DNA of 64,000 bases from Devosia sp. SD17-2 (GTDB lineage: Bacteria; Pseudomonadota; Alphaproteobacteria; Rhizobiales; Devosiaceae), in assembly GCF_029201565.1 (NCBI RefSeq), contig NZ_CP104002.1, positions 637,001-701,000 on the forward strand. Reading direction: 5' to 3'. Both the position numbers and the translations under genes were made by a program. Numbering within the stretch: the first letter of the stretch is position 1; each line of letters opens with the position of its first letter. The notes beneath the pieces were generated by a model that was given only the letters and a program-made list of their open reading frames with translations, searched no databases and was not told the origin of the DNA. Shown in pieces: positions 49,561-57,957 of the stretch.

Positions 49561-50376
49561 GTGTTTGCTGGTGTGTTGGCGATGCTCGCCACCATCCTTT
49601 TCTCCATCACCCCCGCCTTCGCGCAAAATCTGCCCTATCACGCCGATCCGGACGCGCGCGAAATCCTGCCGCTGCAGGGGGCGGTGCCGGCCATCCGGTT
49701 TCTGACGACGGCCGATTTCCCGCCCTTCAATTTCCGCGATGAGAGCGGTGAGCTGATCGGGTTCAATGTCGATCTGGCGCGGCGCATCTGTGCCGAGGTC
49801 AATGTCGCCTGCACGCTGCAGGCCTGGCCCTGGGACCAGGCGGCCAATGCGCTGGCAGACAATCAGGGCGATGCGCTGATCGCCGGCCTCGCCATCACGC
49901 CGGAAAACGGCGAGCGGTTCGATTTTTCCTCGACCTATCTGTCGCTGCCCGGGCGTTTTGTTACGCGCGCCGAGGCGATCGCCGGCTTTTCGCCCGAGGC
50001 GCTGCGCGGAAAAACTGTGTCTGTCCGCGCCTCATCGAGCCACGCCGACTTCATGGCGCGCTACCTCCCCGGCGTCGAGACGAAGCCTTTCGACACCGAG
50101 ATCGAGGCGCTCGAAGCGGTCCGCACCGGAGACGCCGCAGCCTATTTCGGCGATGGGCTGCGCGCGGCGTTCTGGCTCAATGAAAATCTCGCCTGCTGCG
50201 GTTTCGCCGGCGAGGCCTATTTTCGCCCCGCCCTATTTGGCGATGGGCTGACCATCGCCGTGCCTGCCGGGCAGGACGCCGTGCGCCACGTTATCGACTG
50301 GGCGCTGGTGCGGCTCAAGACCAATGGCACGCTCGACGAGCTTTACCTGCGCTGGTTCCCGGTGGGGTTCTACTAG
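49561..50376 (+). CDS. Amino-acid-type ABC transporter substrate-binding protein
   Basis: A 271-residue SBP_bac_3 protein. The signal peptide (FAGVLAMLATILFSITPAFA) ends near AQN. The mature part shows IRFLTTADFPPFNFRDESGE, LIGFNVDLARRICAEVNVAC, ADNQGDALIAGLAITPENGE, RFDFSSTYLSLPGRFVTR and VRTGDAAAYFGDGL. Such proteins bind polar amino acids or similar solutes in the periplasm. The GTG start after AGAAGGGG is preferred; an ATG 7 codons later is possible. Longer in-frame starts lie inside the palindromic repeats and are unlikely. No permease gene is adjacent. Its 3' end overlaps TerB by 4 bp, convergently. Confidence 0.85.
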   Translation: MFAGVLAMLATILFSITPAFAQNLPYHADPDAREILPLQGAVPAIRFLTTADFPPFNFRDESGELIGFNVDLARRICAEVNVACTLQAWPWDQAANALADNQGDALIAGLAITPENGERFDFSSTYLSLPGRFVTRAEAIAGFSPEALRGKTVSVRASSSHADFMARYLPGVETKPFDTEIEALEAVRTGDAAAYFGDGLRAAFWLNENLACCGFAGEAYFRPALFGDGLTIAVPAGQDAVRHVIDWALVRLKTNGTLDELYLRWFPVGFY

Positions 50377-50786
50377 GTCGGGATGCGACGGTGCCGCGCG
50401 CGGGCGGCGACTTCGATGGCGGCGGTGGTGAGCCGGTCAAGGCTGAGCCCGTCGCGCAGCATTTCGAGGAAGCGCAGTTCTTCCTGCTCGAGCCGCAGAT
50501 CGACCGCGGTGACTTCCACGGCCAGCGCATAGGCGGTGTCGTGGAGCTTTTCGGGCAGGGCTGCGATGGCCGCGTCGAGAACGCCGTCGAGGCCATGGTC
50601 TCCGTTCAGCCGGTCGGCGCAATCATTGGCGACGTCTCCGAGACGATCGCCATCAAACCCTTGGAACACGGGCAGCCGGTCGATCAGCGCCTTGATGCGC
50701 ACCAGCTCGCGCTCGGTCATTACACTGTCGGAGGAGGCGGCGACGATCATCAAATCGATCAGGGCGTCGTGGATCTGTGCGGTCAT
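50373..50786 (-). CDS. TerB-family tellurite-resistance-like protein
   Basis: A 137-residue all-helical protein of the TerB family (IHDALIDLMIVAASSDSVMT, ERELVRIKALIDRLPVFQGF, ALPEKLHDTAYALAVEVTAV, LRLEQEELRFLEMLRDGLSL) with the usual conserved acidic residues after SSD and RLEQEE. TerB-like proteins are thought to sense metals or envelope stress. A direct role in tellurite resistance is not implied by this single gene. Confidence 0.85.
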   Translation of the reverse strand: MTAQIHDALIDLMIVAASSDSVMTERELVRIKALIDRLPVFQGFDGDRLGDVANDCADRLNGDHGLDGVLDAAIAALPEKLHDTAYALAVEVTAVDLRLEQEELRFLEMLRDGLSLDRLTTAAIEVAARARHRRIPT

Positions 50787-50926
50787 GGCAGGTTCCGGAT
50801 GAAAATCTCGACATTAGCTAGGCGCAGTATGGCGATGGTGCAACCACCTGCGTCATTGACGCGGGCTGATGGGAATGTAACACACCAGTCCTTGTTTTCT
50901 TCTGCCCTCCAGAAAGGCTGCACCCA

Positions 50927-52573
50927 GTGTCGTCTGCCGCTTTGCCCGCCCTCGATCCATCCTTCTTTGAGCCCGCGCAGACCGCGCGCGCCTGGCCCTT
51001 CGAAGAAGCGCGCAAGATCGTCAAACGGCTGGAAAAGTCGGGGAAGGGCGAGGCCCTGTTCGAGACCGGCTATGGTCCCTCGGGCCTGCCTCATATCGGC
51101 ACTTTCGGCGAAGTGGCCCGCACCACCATGGTGCGCACGGCCTTCCGCCTGCTGACCCGTGACCAGATCCCGACCCGGTTGCTGTGCTTCTCGGACGATC
51201 TCGACGGCATGCGCAAGATCCCGGACACTGTCCCCTCCAAGGAGGCGATGGAGCCGCATCTGCAAAAGCCGCTGACCTCGGTGCCCGATCCGTGGACCAA
51301 TGAATACGAGAGCTTTGGCCATCACAATAACGCCATGCTCCGCCGGTTCCTCGATACCTTCGGGTTCGACTACGAGTTTGCCAGCGCCACCGATTACTAT
51401 CGCTCGGGCAAGTTCGACACCGTGCTGCTGCGCGCTGCCGAGCGCTATCAGGACATCATGGACGTGATGCTGCCCACGCTCGGTGCCGAACGCCAGGCGA
51501 CCTATTCGCCGTTCCTGCCGATCTCGCCGATTTCGGGCCGCGTGCTCTACGTGCCGATGAAGGAAGTCAACGCCAAGGACGGTACCGTCACCTTCACCGA
51601 CGAAGATGGTCGCGACACCACCGTCCCGGTCACCGGCGGCCATGTGAAGCTGCAGTGGAAGCCCGATTTCGGCATGCGCTGGGCGGCTCTGGGCGTCGAC
51701 TTTGAAATGTTCGGCAAGGACCACCAGACCAATCAGCATATCTACGACAAGATTTGCGCGATCCTCGGCGGCACCCCGCCCGAGCATTATGTCTATGAGC
51801 TGTTCCTCGACAGCGAAGGCCAGAAGATCTCCAAATCGAAGGGCAATGGCCTGACGATCGACGAATGGCTGACCTATGCGCCGACGGAGAGCCTCGGGCT
51901 CTACATGTTCCAGAAGCCGCGCGTCGCCAAGCGTCTGCATTTCGATGTCATCCCGCGCGCCGTCGACGAATATTTCGCCCATGTCGCTGCCTTCGCAAAG
52001 CAGGAAGCGCCCGCACGCGTCGAAAATCCGGCTTTCCACGTCCACTTCGGTGACGTGCCCAAGGTCGACATGCCGATCACCTTCGGCCTGCTGCTTAACC
52101 TCGCCACGGCGTCCAATCCGGAAACACCGGAAGTCATGTGGGGCTATATCTCGGCCTATGCGCCGGGTGTATCGGCCGCGACCCATCCCCAGCTCGATGC
52201 GCTGGTCGGCTATGCCATGCGCTATTTCCGCGACTTCGTGGAAAAGACCTATCGCGCGCCGGACGACGAAGAACGCGCTGCGCTCGAAGCCCTCTCGGCT
52301 GCCTTCGGCGAACTGCCAGCGAAGTCGAGCAATGAGGACATCCAGAACGCGGCCCTCGACGTGGCGCGCACGTTTGAGCGCTATCAGGACCACACCAAGA
52401 AGAGCCCCAATGGCGGCCCGGGCGTGTCCGGCGAGTTCTTCCAGATGCTTTACCAGGTGCTCATCGGCCAGGAACGCGGCCCCCGCTTCGGCTCCTTCGC
52501 CGCGCTCTACGGCATCGAGAATACCCGCAAGCTCATCGCCAGGGCTCTCGCCGGCGAGTTTTTGAAGGGCTGA
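50927..52573 (+). CDS. lysK: Lysyl-tRNA synthetase, class I
   Basis: A 548-residue class I LysRS. The HIGH-type motif is in [17 protein letters not shown] and the KMSKS-type motif is [29 protein letters not shown] and [17 protein letters not shown] are also family features. It charges tRNA-Lys. The class I form replaces the usual class II enzyme in alphaproteobacteria. The GTG start lies after AGAAAGGCTGCACCCA. A clear terminator follows. Confidence 0.94.
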   Translation: MSSAALPALDPSFFEPAQTARAWPFEEARKIVKRLEKSGKGEALFETGYGPSGLPHIGTFGEVARTTMVRTAFRLLTRDQIPTRLLCFSDDLDGMRKIPDTVPSKEAMEPHLQKPLTSVPDPWTNEYESFGHHNNAMLRRFLDTFGFDYEFASATDYYRSGKFDTVLLRAAERYQDIMDVMLPTLGAERQATYSPFLPISPISGRVLYVPMKEVNAKDGTVTFTDEDGRDTTVPVTGGHVKLQWKPDFGMRWAALGVDFEMFGKDHQTNQHIYDKICAILGGTPPEHYVYELFLDSEGQKISKSKGNGLTIDEWLTYAPTESLGLYMFQKPRVAKRLHFDVIPRAVDEYFAHVAAFAKQEAPARVENPAFHVHFGDVPKVDMPITFGLLLNLATASNPETPEVMWGYISAYAPGVSAATHPQLDALVGYAMRYFRDFVEKTYRAPDDEERAALEALSAAFGELPAKSSNEDIQNAALDVARTFERYQDHTKKSPNGGPGVSGEFFQMLYQVLIGQERGPRFGSFAALYGIENTRKLIARALAGEFLKG

Positions 52574-52596
52574 TTTTTCGGGTTTTTACGATTTTG

Positions 52597-52625
52597 GGCT
52601 CCGCAGTGCTGCGGGGCCTTTTTTG
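52597..52625 (+). terminator. Terminator of the lysyl-tRNA synthetase gene
   Basis: GGCTCCGCAG and CTGCGGGGCC pair (one T-G) around a TG loop and are followed by six T residues, 24 bp after the stop codon. Confidence 0.9.
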
Positions 52626-52655
52626 TATGTTGGTGCCGGTGGACGGGAAAAAACA

Positions 52656-52706
52656 ACCCCCACCCAACCTCCCCCTATCAGGGGGAGGCCGGGCGGGGGT
52701 AGGTTG
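52656..52706. repeat. Palindromic GGGGAGG repeat
   Basis: A nested palindrome: ACCTCCCCCT/AGGGGGAGG at the centre, flanked by ACCCCC and GGGGGT. It is the same family as the clusters near 49480 and 60700, here between two convergent genes. Confidence 0.75.
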
Positions 52707-52737
52707 AGCACCAGCCTCCGGGCTCCACCGCTTCCTC

Positions 52738-53184
52738 TCAGCCCAGCACCTTCCTGAAAAACACCACGCGCTCGGTTTCTTCAAAGCCGAGGGCGGCGTG
52801 CATCTGGTGGCTCTCGGTGTTCTCAAGGAGCGCGTCGGAGGCGAATTCGGTGCAGCCCATCTGGCGGGCCCAGTCTTCCGTGGCGGCGACCAGAGCCCGG
52901 GCGACGCCCTGCCTGCGGGCGTGGGGCACAACGAAAATGCCTTCAAGAAACGCGACGGGGCTGGTGTCGGTGCCGTTGACGAAATCCTGGCGCAGGCTGG
53001 CTTCGGCAAAGCCGAGGGCGGCGCCGTCCGGTCCTCTGGCGATGATGTTGAGCCCCTTGCCGCTGCGCGCAAGCGCCTCAGAGATTTCTGCTTTGTGCTC
53101 CTCCCGGCTGGTGTCGGCCCAAAGCGCCATCCGCAACTCTAGCCAGTCCGCACGATCGGCTTGGGCGAGCGGAACGATTATCAC
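52738..53184 (-). CDS. GNAT acetyltransferase, aminoglycoside 6'-N-acetyltransferase-like
   Basis: A 148-residue GNAT protein close to the AAC(6')-I pattern (ADWLELRMALWADTSREEHK, LGFAEASLRQDFVNGTDTSP, FLEGIFVVPHARRQGVARAL, ASDALLENTESHQMHAALGF, ERVVFFRKVLG). The acetyl-CoA site is RRQGVARAL. The GTG start overlaps the stop of the S24 regulator gene (GTGA), giving the usual AAC(6') length. The actual substrate is unproven; chromosomal homologues often have other roles. It is translationally coupled to its probable regulator. Confidence 0.82.
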   Translation of the reverse strand: MIIVPLAQADRADWLELRMALWADTSREEHKAEISEALARSGKGLNIIARGPDGAALGFAEASLRQDFVNGTDTSPVAFLEGIFVVPHARRQGVARALVAATEDWARQMGCTEFASDALLENTESHQMHAALGFEETERVVFFRKVLG

Positions 53185-53834
53185 TGGCTGGCCCAGATGA
53201 TGCGCGCCATCCATTCGACGTCGACGAGATCGATGAAGCGGGGTTCATAGGCGGGGTTGAGCGAGTGCAATTCGATCTGCTTGGCGGTCTGGCGCGCGAG
53301 AATTTTCGCCATCACCTCGCCATCGCGCGTGCGGACCACGACGCGGTCGCCGCGGCGCACCTGTTCGGTGGGCGAGACCACGATCCGGTCGCCCTCGCGA
53401 TAAAGCGGCTCCATGCTGTCGCCCTGCACTTCGAGCGCATAAATGCCGGGATCGACCGGGGAGGGGAGCGCAACCTCGTCCCAGCCTTGTCCGGCCGGAA
53501 AGCCGGCGCTGTCGAAAAAGCCGCCGGCGCCTGCCTGGGCGAGGCCAAGCAACGGCACAGTGGCCGGGCGGCTTGGTTCGGAGAGGCCATTGCCGCCTGA
53601 CATGAAGGCGCCTGTGCCGCTGAGAAAACTGTCGAAATTTTCCCCGGTGGCATCAAGAATTTTTGAAATGCTCTCGGTCGAGGGCCAGCGCTCGCGCCCG
53701 TCCTTGCTGACGCGCTTGGAGAGATTGAACGCGGTGGCATCAAGCCCGGCCAGCTTGGCGAGCGCGGACACCGACACGCCGTGGCGGCGTGCAAGGGAGT
53801 CAATGCCATCCCAGATGGAGCGGTGTGAAAGCAT
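53181..53834 (-). CDS. XRE regulator with S24 (LexA-type) peptidase domain
   Basis: A 217-residue repressor. The N-terminal helix-turn-helix (SIWDGIDSLARRHGVSVSAL, AKLAGLDATAFNLSKRVS, RWPSTESISKILDATG) is followed by an S24 peptidase domain with Ser in EVQGDSMEPLYREGDRIVVS and Lys in DGEVMAKILARQ. Such proteins self-cleave or respond to stress. It is coupled by a 4-bp overlap to the acetyltransferase gene, which it may regulate. It is divergent from DUF952. Confidence 0.88.
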   Translation of the reverse strand: MLSHRSIWDGIDSLARRHGVSVSALAKLAGLDATAFNLSKRVSKDGRERWPSTESISKILDATGENFDSFLSGTGAFMSGGNGLSEPSRPATVPLLGLAQAGAGGFFDSAGFPAGQGWDEVALPSPVDPGIYALEVQGDSMEPLYREGDRIVVSPTEQVRRGDRVVVRTRDGEVMAKILARQTAKQIELHSLNPAYEPRFIDLVDVEWMARIIWASQ

Positions 53835-53964
53835 GCCGAGGCAAATCCGAAAGGAAATTTGTCTTCTTGAGGGGAATGTTGTCCTAATCTAGTCCCCGCT
53901 CCCCCTCGTGTAAAGAGCGCATCCGCCGCTTGCGGCCACGCGGCGGCAGGACTAGGTTCCCGCT

Positions 53965-54324
53965 ATGTCGACAGCACCAGAATTCATCTACAAGATCGCC
54001 ACCGCATCGGCCTTTGCCCCGGCACGCCTTTCCGGGCAGTTCAATGGCATGCCCATCGATGCCCAGGATGGCTACATGCATTTTTCGACCGCTTTCCAGC
54101 TGGCCGAAACCTTGCGCCTCCATTTTGCCGGCCAGTCCGATCTGGTTCTTCTGGCGGTCCGCACGGATGATCTGGGCGCCGATGTTGTCTGGGAGCCCTC
54201 GCGCGGGGGTGAACTCTTTCCCCATTATTACGGCGGTCCGCTCGCGCTCGCCTCCATCGTCTGGGAGGCGCCGATCAGCGTCGCCGCCGATGGCTCCTGC
54301 ACTCTGCCCGGTGATGTCAAATGA
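53965..54324 (+). CDS. DUF952 domain-containing protein
   Basis: A 119-residue DUF952 protein (FIYKIATASAFAPARLSGQF, DAQDGYMHFSTAFQLAETLR, VVWEPSRGGELFPHYYGG). It is of unknown function, with a glutathione-transferase-like fold in solved members. The stop overlaps the pyrD start (ATGA), a pairing conserved in Hyphomicrobiales. Confidence 0.9.
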   Translation: MSTAPEFIYKIATASAFAPARLSGQFNGMPIDAQDGYMHFSTAFQLAETLRLHFAGQSDLVLLAVRTDDLGADVVWEPSRGGELFPHYYGGPLALASIVWEAPISVAADGSCTLPGDVK

Positions 54325-55424
54325 TCCTGTCTGCCTTTGCTCCCCTCCTGCGTCTGCCGGGCGTCGCCAATCTCACCCGTGACTCGCTGCTGCGCATGGA
54401 TGCCGAGACGGCCCATGGCGCCACGATCACCGCGCTGCGGCTGGGCCTCTCCCCGCAGCAGGACGGCATGGATGCGCCAGAGCTCGCAACGACGCTCGCC
54501 GGGCTCAATCTCAAGAATCCGGTCGGCATGGCGGCCGGCTTCGACAAGAACGCCGAAGTGCCGCGCCAGCTGGCGCTGCTCGGTTTTGGCATGGTCGAAA
54601 TCGGCACGGTGACGCCGCGCCCGCAGGCGGGCAATGCCAAGCCGCGCCTCTTCCGCATCATGGCGGCCGATGGCGTCGTCAATCGCATGGGGTTTAACAA
54701 CGAGGGTCATGAGGCCGCTTTCGAGCGCCTCAAGGGGCTGCGCGTACCAGCGGCGCTGGGCGTCAATATCGGGGCCAACAAGGACAGCGAGGATTTCGTC
54801 GCCGACTATGTGCTGGGCGTAAACCGCTTTGCCGATCTGGCAGATTATCTCACGGTCAATATCTCCTCGCCCAATACGCCGGGCCTGCGCAACCTCCAGG
54901 CCGATGAGGCGCTGCGGCGCCTCTTGGGCGAAGTGCTGGTGGCGCGCGCCAAGGCCAAGACGCGTGTGCCGGTGTTCCTCAAGATCGCGCCCGATCTCGA
55001 TGAAGCCGGGCTCGATTCCATCGCCCGCGTCGTGCTCGACAGCGATCTGGACGGGCTCATCGTGTCGAACACCACGATTTCGCGCGATGCGGTGGTGGGG
55101 CTGGAAAACGCCAATGAAACAGGCGGGCTCTCGGGAAAGCCGCTGTTCGATCTTTCGACGCAAAAGCTGGCGCAGGTGCGCCAGCGCGTCGGCGGCCTGC
55201 CGATTATCGGGGTTGGCGGCATCCACTCGGCAGAGTCCGCACTCGCCAAATTCGAAGCAGGCGCCAACGCCATCCAGCTTTATTCGGCGCTGGTGTTTGG
55301 CGGGTTCGACCTGCTCGAGACCATCAAGAGCGGGCTGGTCTCCGCGGTGCGCGCAGAGGGCAAGACCAATATTTCCCAGCTCGTTGGGACCAAGGTCAGC
55401 GACTGGGCCTCAGGCCGGCCATAG
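54321..55424 (+). CDS. pyrD: Dihydroorotate dehydrogenase (quinone), class 2
   Basis: A 367-residue class 2 enzyme. The N-terminal helices associate with the membrane (LSAFAPLLRLPGVANLTRDS). The FMN barrel shows NPVGMAAGFDKNAEVPRQLA, GTVTPRPQAGNAKPRLFRIM, GVNIGANKDSEDFVADY, the catalytic Ser loop NISSPNTPGLRNLQ, FLKIAPDLDEAGL, IVSNTTISRD and GVGGIHSAESALAKFEAGAN. It oxidises dihydroorotate to orotate in pyrimidine synthesis, reducing quinone. Confidence 0.95.
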   Translation: MILSAFAPLLRLPGVANLTRDSLLRMDAETAHGATITALRLGLSPQQDGMDAPELATTLAGLNLKNPVGMAAGFDKNAEVPRQLALLGFGMVEIGTVTPRPQAGNAKPRLFRIMAADGVVNRMGFNNEGHEAAFERLKGLRVPAALGVNIGANKDSEDFVADYVLGVNRFADLADYLTVNISSPNTPGLRNLQADEALRRLLGEVLVARAKAKTRVPVFLKIAPDLDEAGLDSIARVVLDSDLDGLIVSNTTISRDAVVGLENANETGGLSGKPLFDLSTQKLAQVRQRVGGLPIIGVGGIHSAESALAKFEAGANAIQLYSALVFGGFDLLETIKSGLVSAVRAEGKTNISQLVGTKVSDWASGRP

Positions 55425-55433
55425 GCTGACAAC

Positions 55434-56780
55434 TCAGGCGGGCGAGAACAGGCTTTCTCGCCGCCGCTCCAGCGCCCGCCAGTAGATCAGCCCGCGGGCC
55501 ATGAACCAGAGGTGGAGCGCCGCCCAGAGCCCCCAATTGCCGAGCATTGGCTGGAGAATGAGGGCGGCGGCGAGGAACACGACCAGCGAGACGATCATGC
55601 CATTGCGCATGATGACGTTCTGCGTGGTGCCGATGAGAATGCCGTCATAGACAAAGGCCGGCATGAAGACGAGCGTGCAGGCCGCCGCGATCGGCAGATA
55701 GGTCAGCGCATAGTCCTGGACCTCCGGGCTCGTGGTCATGAAGCCGATGACCCAGGGGCCGGCGAGATACCAGGCCAGACCCAACCCCAGCGCGATGACG
55801 AGGCCCCAGAGCATGGAGAGCCCATAGGCCCGGTCAAAGGCCGGCCGCCAGTTTGCGCCCACCGCCTTGCCGGTCAGTTGCTCAGCCGCCTGGGCGATGC
55901 CGTCGAGGAAGAAGGCCACCACCATGAGCAGGTTGAGCAGCACGGCATTGGCGGCCAGCGCCACCTCGCCCATGCGCGAGCCCTGCGCGGCAAACCAGGC
56001 ATAGGCCCCCATCAGCGCCAGCGAGCGGATCATGATATCGCGGCTGAGCCCGAACATGCGGGTGACCGCAGCTGTGTCGCGCAGTTCGCCGGGGGCGATC
56101 TTGCGGAGCAAGGCAGGCAGGCCGCCATAGTGCCCGGCGAGCCGGACAAGGCCGGCAATGGCCGCCACGCCCTGGGCGATCACGGTGCCGAAGGCGGCGC
56201 CGGGCACGCCCCAGCCGAGGCCGTGGACGAACCAGATCGAGAGCGCAATGTCGATAAGATGCAGCAAGAGCTGCAGCATCATGCCGGTCTTGGCAGCAGC
56301 GCGCCCATAAAACCAGCCGAGCAGGGAATAATTGATGAGCGCAAAGGGTGCGGCCCAGATGCGCCAATAGAGATAATCGCCCAGTGCCGCTTCGACCCCG
56401 GCCTCTGGCGCAAGGAATTTCACGGCCACCCAGAGAATGGGCGTGGAGAGGAGGATCATGGCAATGCCGATGATGACGCCGATCACCAGCGCCCGGCTGA
56501 CATGGAGGAGGCCATCGCGCGGGTCTTTGGCGCCGATTGCCTGAGCGACCAGCCCGGCCGTGCCGATGCGCAGGAAATAGGCCATCGAAAACAGCACGTC
56601 GAACACCAGCGCACCGAGCACCAGCCCGCCGAGCAGGGCGGCATCGCCCAGCCGCCCGATCACGGCGATATCGACAAGGCCGACCATGGGCTCAGTGATG
56701 AAGGCGATGGACGCGGGCAGGGCGATCTTCCACACATCGGCGGAGCGCACCTGAAACGGATGCTGGGGGCGGGCAGTCAT
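55434..56780 (-). CDS. MATE family efflux transporter (DinF-like)
   Basis: A 448-residue protein with about 12 transmembrane helices (WKIALPASIAFITEPMVGLV, DIAVIGRLGDAALLGGLVLG, TAGLVAQAIGAKDPRDGLLH, VHGLGWGVPGAAFGTVIAQG). It is of the DinF branch, which exports cationic drugs or toxic metabolites using an H+ or Na+ gradient. Convergent with pyrD, 9 bp apart. The substrate is not predictable. Confidence 0.9.
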   Translation of the reverse strand: MTARPQHPFQVRSADVWKIALPASIAFITEPMVGLVDIAVIGRLGDAALLGGLVLGALVFDVLFSMAYFLRIGTAGLVAQAIGAKDPRDGLLHVSRALVIGVIIGIAMILLSTPILWVAVKFLAPEAGVEAALGDYLYWRIWAAPFALINYSLLGWFYGRAAAKTGMMLQLLLHLIDIALSIWFVHGLGWGVPGAAFGTVIAQGVAAIAGLVRLAGHYGGLPALLRKIAPGELRDTAAVTRMFGLSRDIMIRSLALMGAYAWFAAQGSRMGEVALAANAVLLNLLMVVAFFLDGIAQAAEQLTGKAVGANWRPAFDRAYGLSMLWGLVIALGLGLAWYLAGPWVIGFMTTSPEVQDYALTYLPIAAACTLVFMPAFVYDGILIGTTQNVIMRNGMIVSLVVFLAAALILQPMLGNWGLWAALHLWFMARGLIYWRALERRRESLFSPA

Positions 56781-56868
56781 GGCGGGACTCTAGGCGGGCG
56801 GACGCGGCTTTATAGCAAGGTTCTTGCGCAGACCGCTAGGGATGGCTCAGGGCCGAACGCCGCGGGCC

Positions 56869-57537
56869 TTACCCCTCCACCATCTGAAAAATCACATCCG
56901 CCCGATCCTTCGATCCGGCGACGAGATCGTAATTGGGCAGATCATTGCGGGCGATATGGGCGCGGTTGCGCTCTTCTGTGAAAAGGCCCTCTTCGCCGTG
57001 CCGCTTGAGCAGCCGGGCTTCCACCACGTCGCGTGGCACATCAAGGAACACCGCATAATCGAGCAGGGATTTTACCCCCGCCCAAGGCCCCTCGGTCAGC
57101 AGCAGATAATTACCCTCGACCACCAGCACCTTTGCCTCGGGCTGGACGGTAAAGGCGTTTTCGACGACGTCCTCGATTTTTCGGGAATAGCCCGGCCCGC
57201 TTACCGGCTCGGTGGCGTGTTTGAGGTGGTGCAAAAAGCTGACAAAGGCGGCGCCCTCAAAAGTGTGGGGGCCGCCCTTGTAGTCGGCCTGGCCCATGGC
57301 TTCGATTTTGGCGTGCTTCATGTGGAAGCCGTCCATCGGCACCAGCGCCGCGCTGCCGGGTTTGACCGCATTGAGCATGGCGACGATTTCAGCCGCCATG
57401 GTCGACTTGCCCGAGCCCGGCCCACCGGCAAGGCCGATGGCGATGCGCTCGCCACCGGCCGCGCTTTCCATCTCAAGGATATGTGGCACCAGTCGCGCCA
57501 AGGCTTCCTGCGGCGTCAGCGCGATGGTGTCGGCCAT
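56869..57537 (-). CDS. P-loop nucleoside/sugar kinase family protein
   Basis: A 222-residue kinase of the uridine kinase/pantothenate kinase-like group. Walker A is in IGLAGGPGSGKSTMAAEIVA. The lid and substrate region is VPMDGFHMKHAKIEAMGQ, and VLVVEGNYLLLTEGPWAGVK and VFLDVPRDVVEARLLKRHG also fit. Relatives include fructose/nucleoside kinases (FrcK-type) in Hyphomicrobiales; the substrate is uncertain. The start is the ATG that overlaps the DUF6460 stop by one base (TAATG). Confidence 0.85.
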   Translation of the reverse strand: MADTIALTPQEALARLVPHILEMESAAGGERIAIGLAGGPGSGKSTMAAEIVAMLNAVKPGSAALVPMDGFHMKHAKIEAMGQADYKGGPHTFEGAAFVSFLHHLKHATEPVSGPGYSRKIEDVVENAFTVQPEAKVLVVEGNYLLLTEGPWAGVKSLLDYAVFLDVPRDVVEARLLKRHGEEGLFTEERNRAHIARNDLPNYDLVAGSKDRADVIFQMVEG

Positions 57538-57824
57538 TACCGCCTCCGGCTGAGGCGCATCAGCAGCCACACCGGCACGACAATGGCGGCACCGGCCAGC
57601 ACATAGGCGCCCATCTGCCGGAAGAGGCCCGCGCCATCGCGAATGGCTTCGCGCACCAGATCGATCGCCCCATTGACGAGGTCAACGGCGTTGAAGCCGA
57701 ACACCGACATGACGAAGCCGACAAAGAGCGACACGAGGGCGAGTTTGACGACCACCCAGAACGGCCTGCCGCCCATTAGTTTTTCGAGCGGGGAACGCTC
57801 TTCGGGCCTGTAGTCTTCTGTCAT
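57537..57824 (-). CDS. DUF6460-like small membrane protein
   Basis: A 95-residue protein with two transmembrane helices (PFWVVVKLALVSLFVGFVMS and AYVLAGAAIVVPVWLLMRLS) separated by an amphipathic loop (DLVNGAIDLVREAIRDGAGL). The layout is that of the small DUF6460 family in alphaproteobacteria, of unknown function. It is translationally coupled to the kinase. Confidence 0.75.
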   Translation of the reverse strand: MTEDYRPEERSPLEKLMGGRPFWVVVKLALVSLFVGFVMSVFGFNAVDLVNGAIDLVREAIRDGAGLFRQMGAYVLAGAAIVVPVWLLMRLSRRR

Positions 57825-57957
57825 CACGCCGCTCCGTTTGGCAGGGTCCGGTCCATCATATAGGCTGTTTGCGGCTTTTCGTTAGGTGCTCTGTGTCAGA
57901 TTTCCGTGCAGGCTCATTCCCCACCCCAAGTTCCTTCCCCTTCAAGGGCGAGGCTCG

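Noticed and set aside
50783..52393. A 536-codon minus-strand open frame
   Set aside because: Complement of the lysyl-tRNA synthetase gene, which has both class I motifs intact.
52738..53184. Calling a clinical aminoglycoside resistance gene
   Set aside because: The sequence is AAC(6')-like, but it is a chromosomal gene coupled to an S24 regulator and nothing in the sequence shows the substrate.
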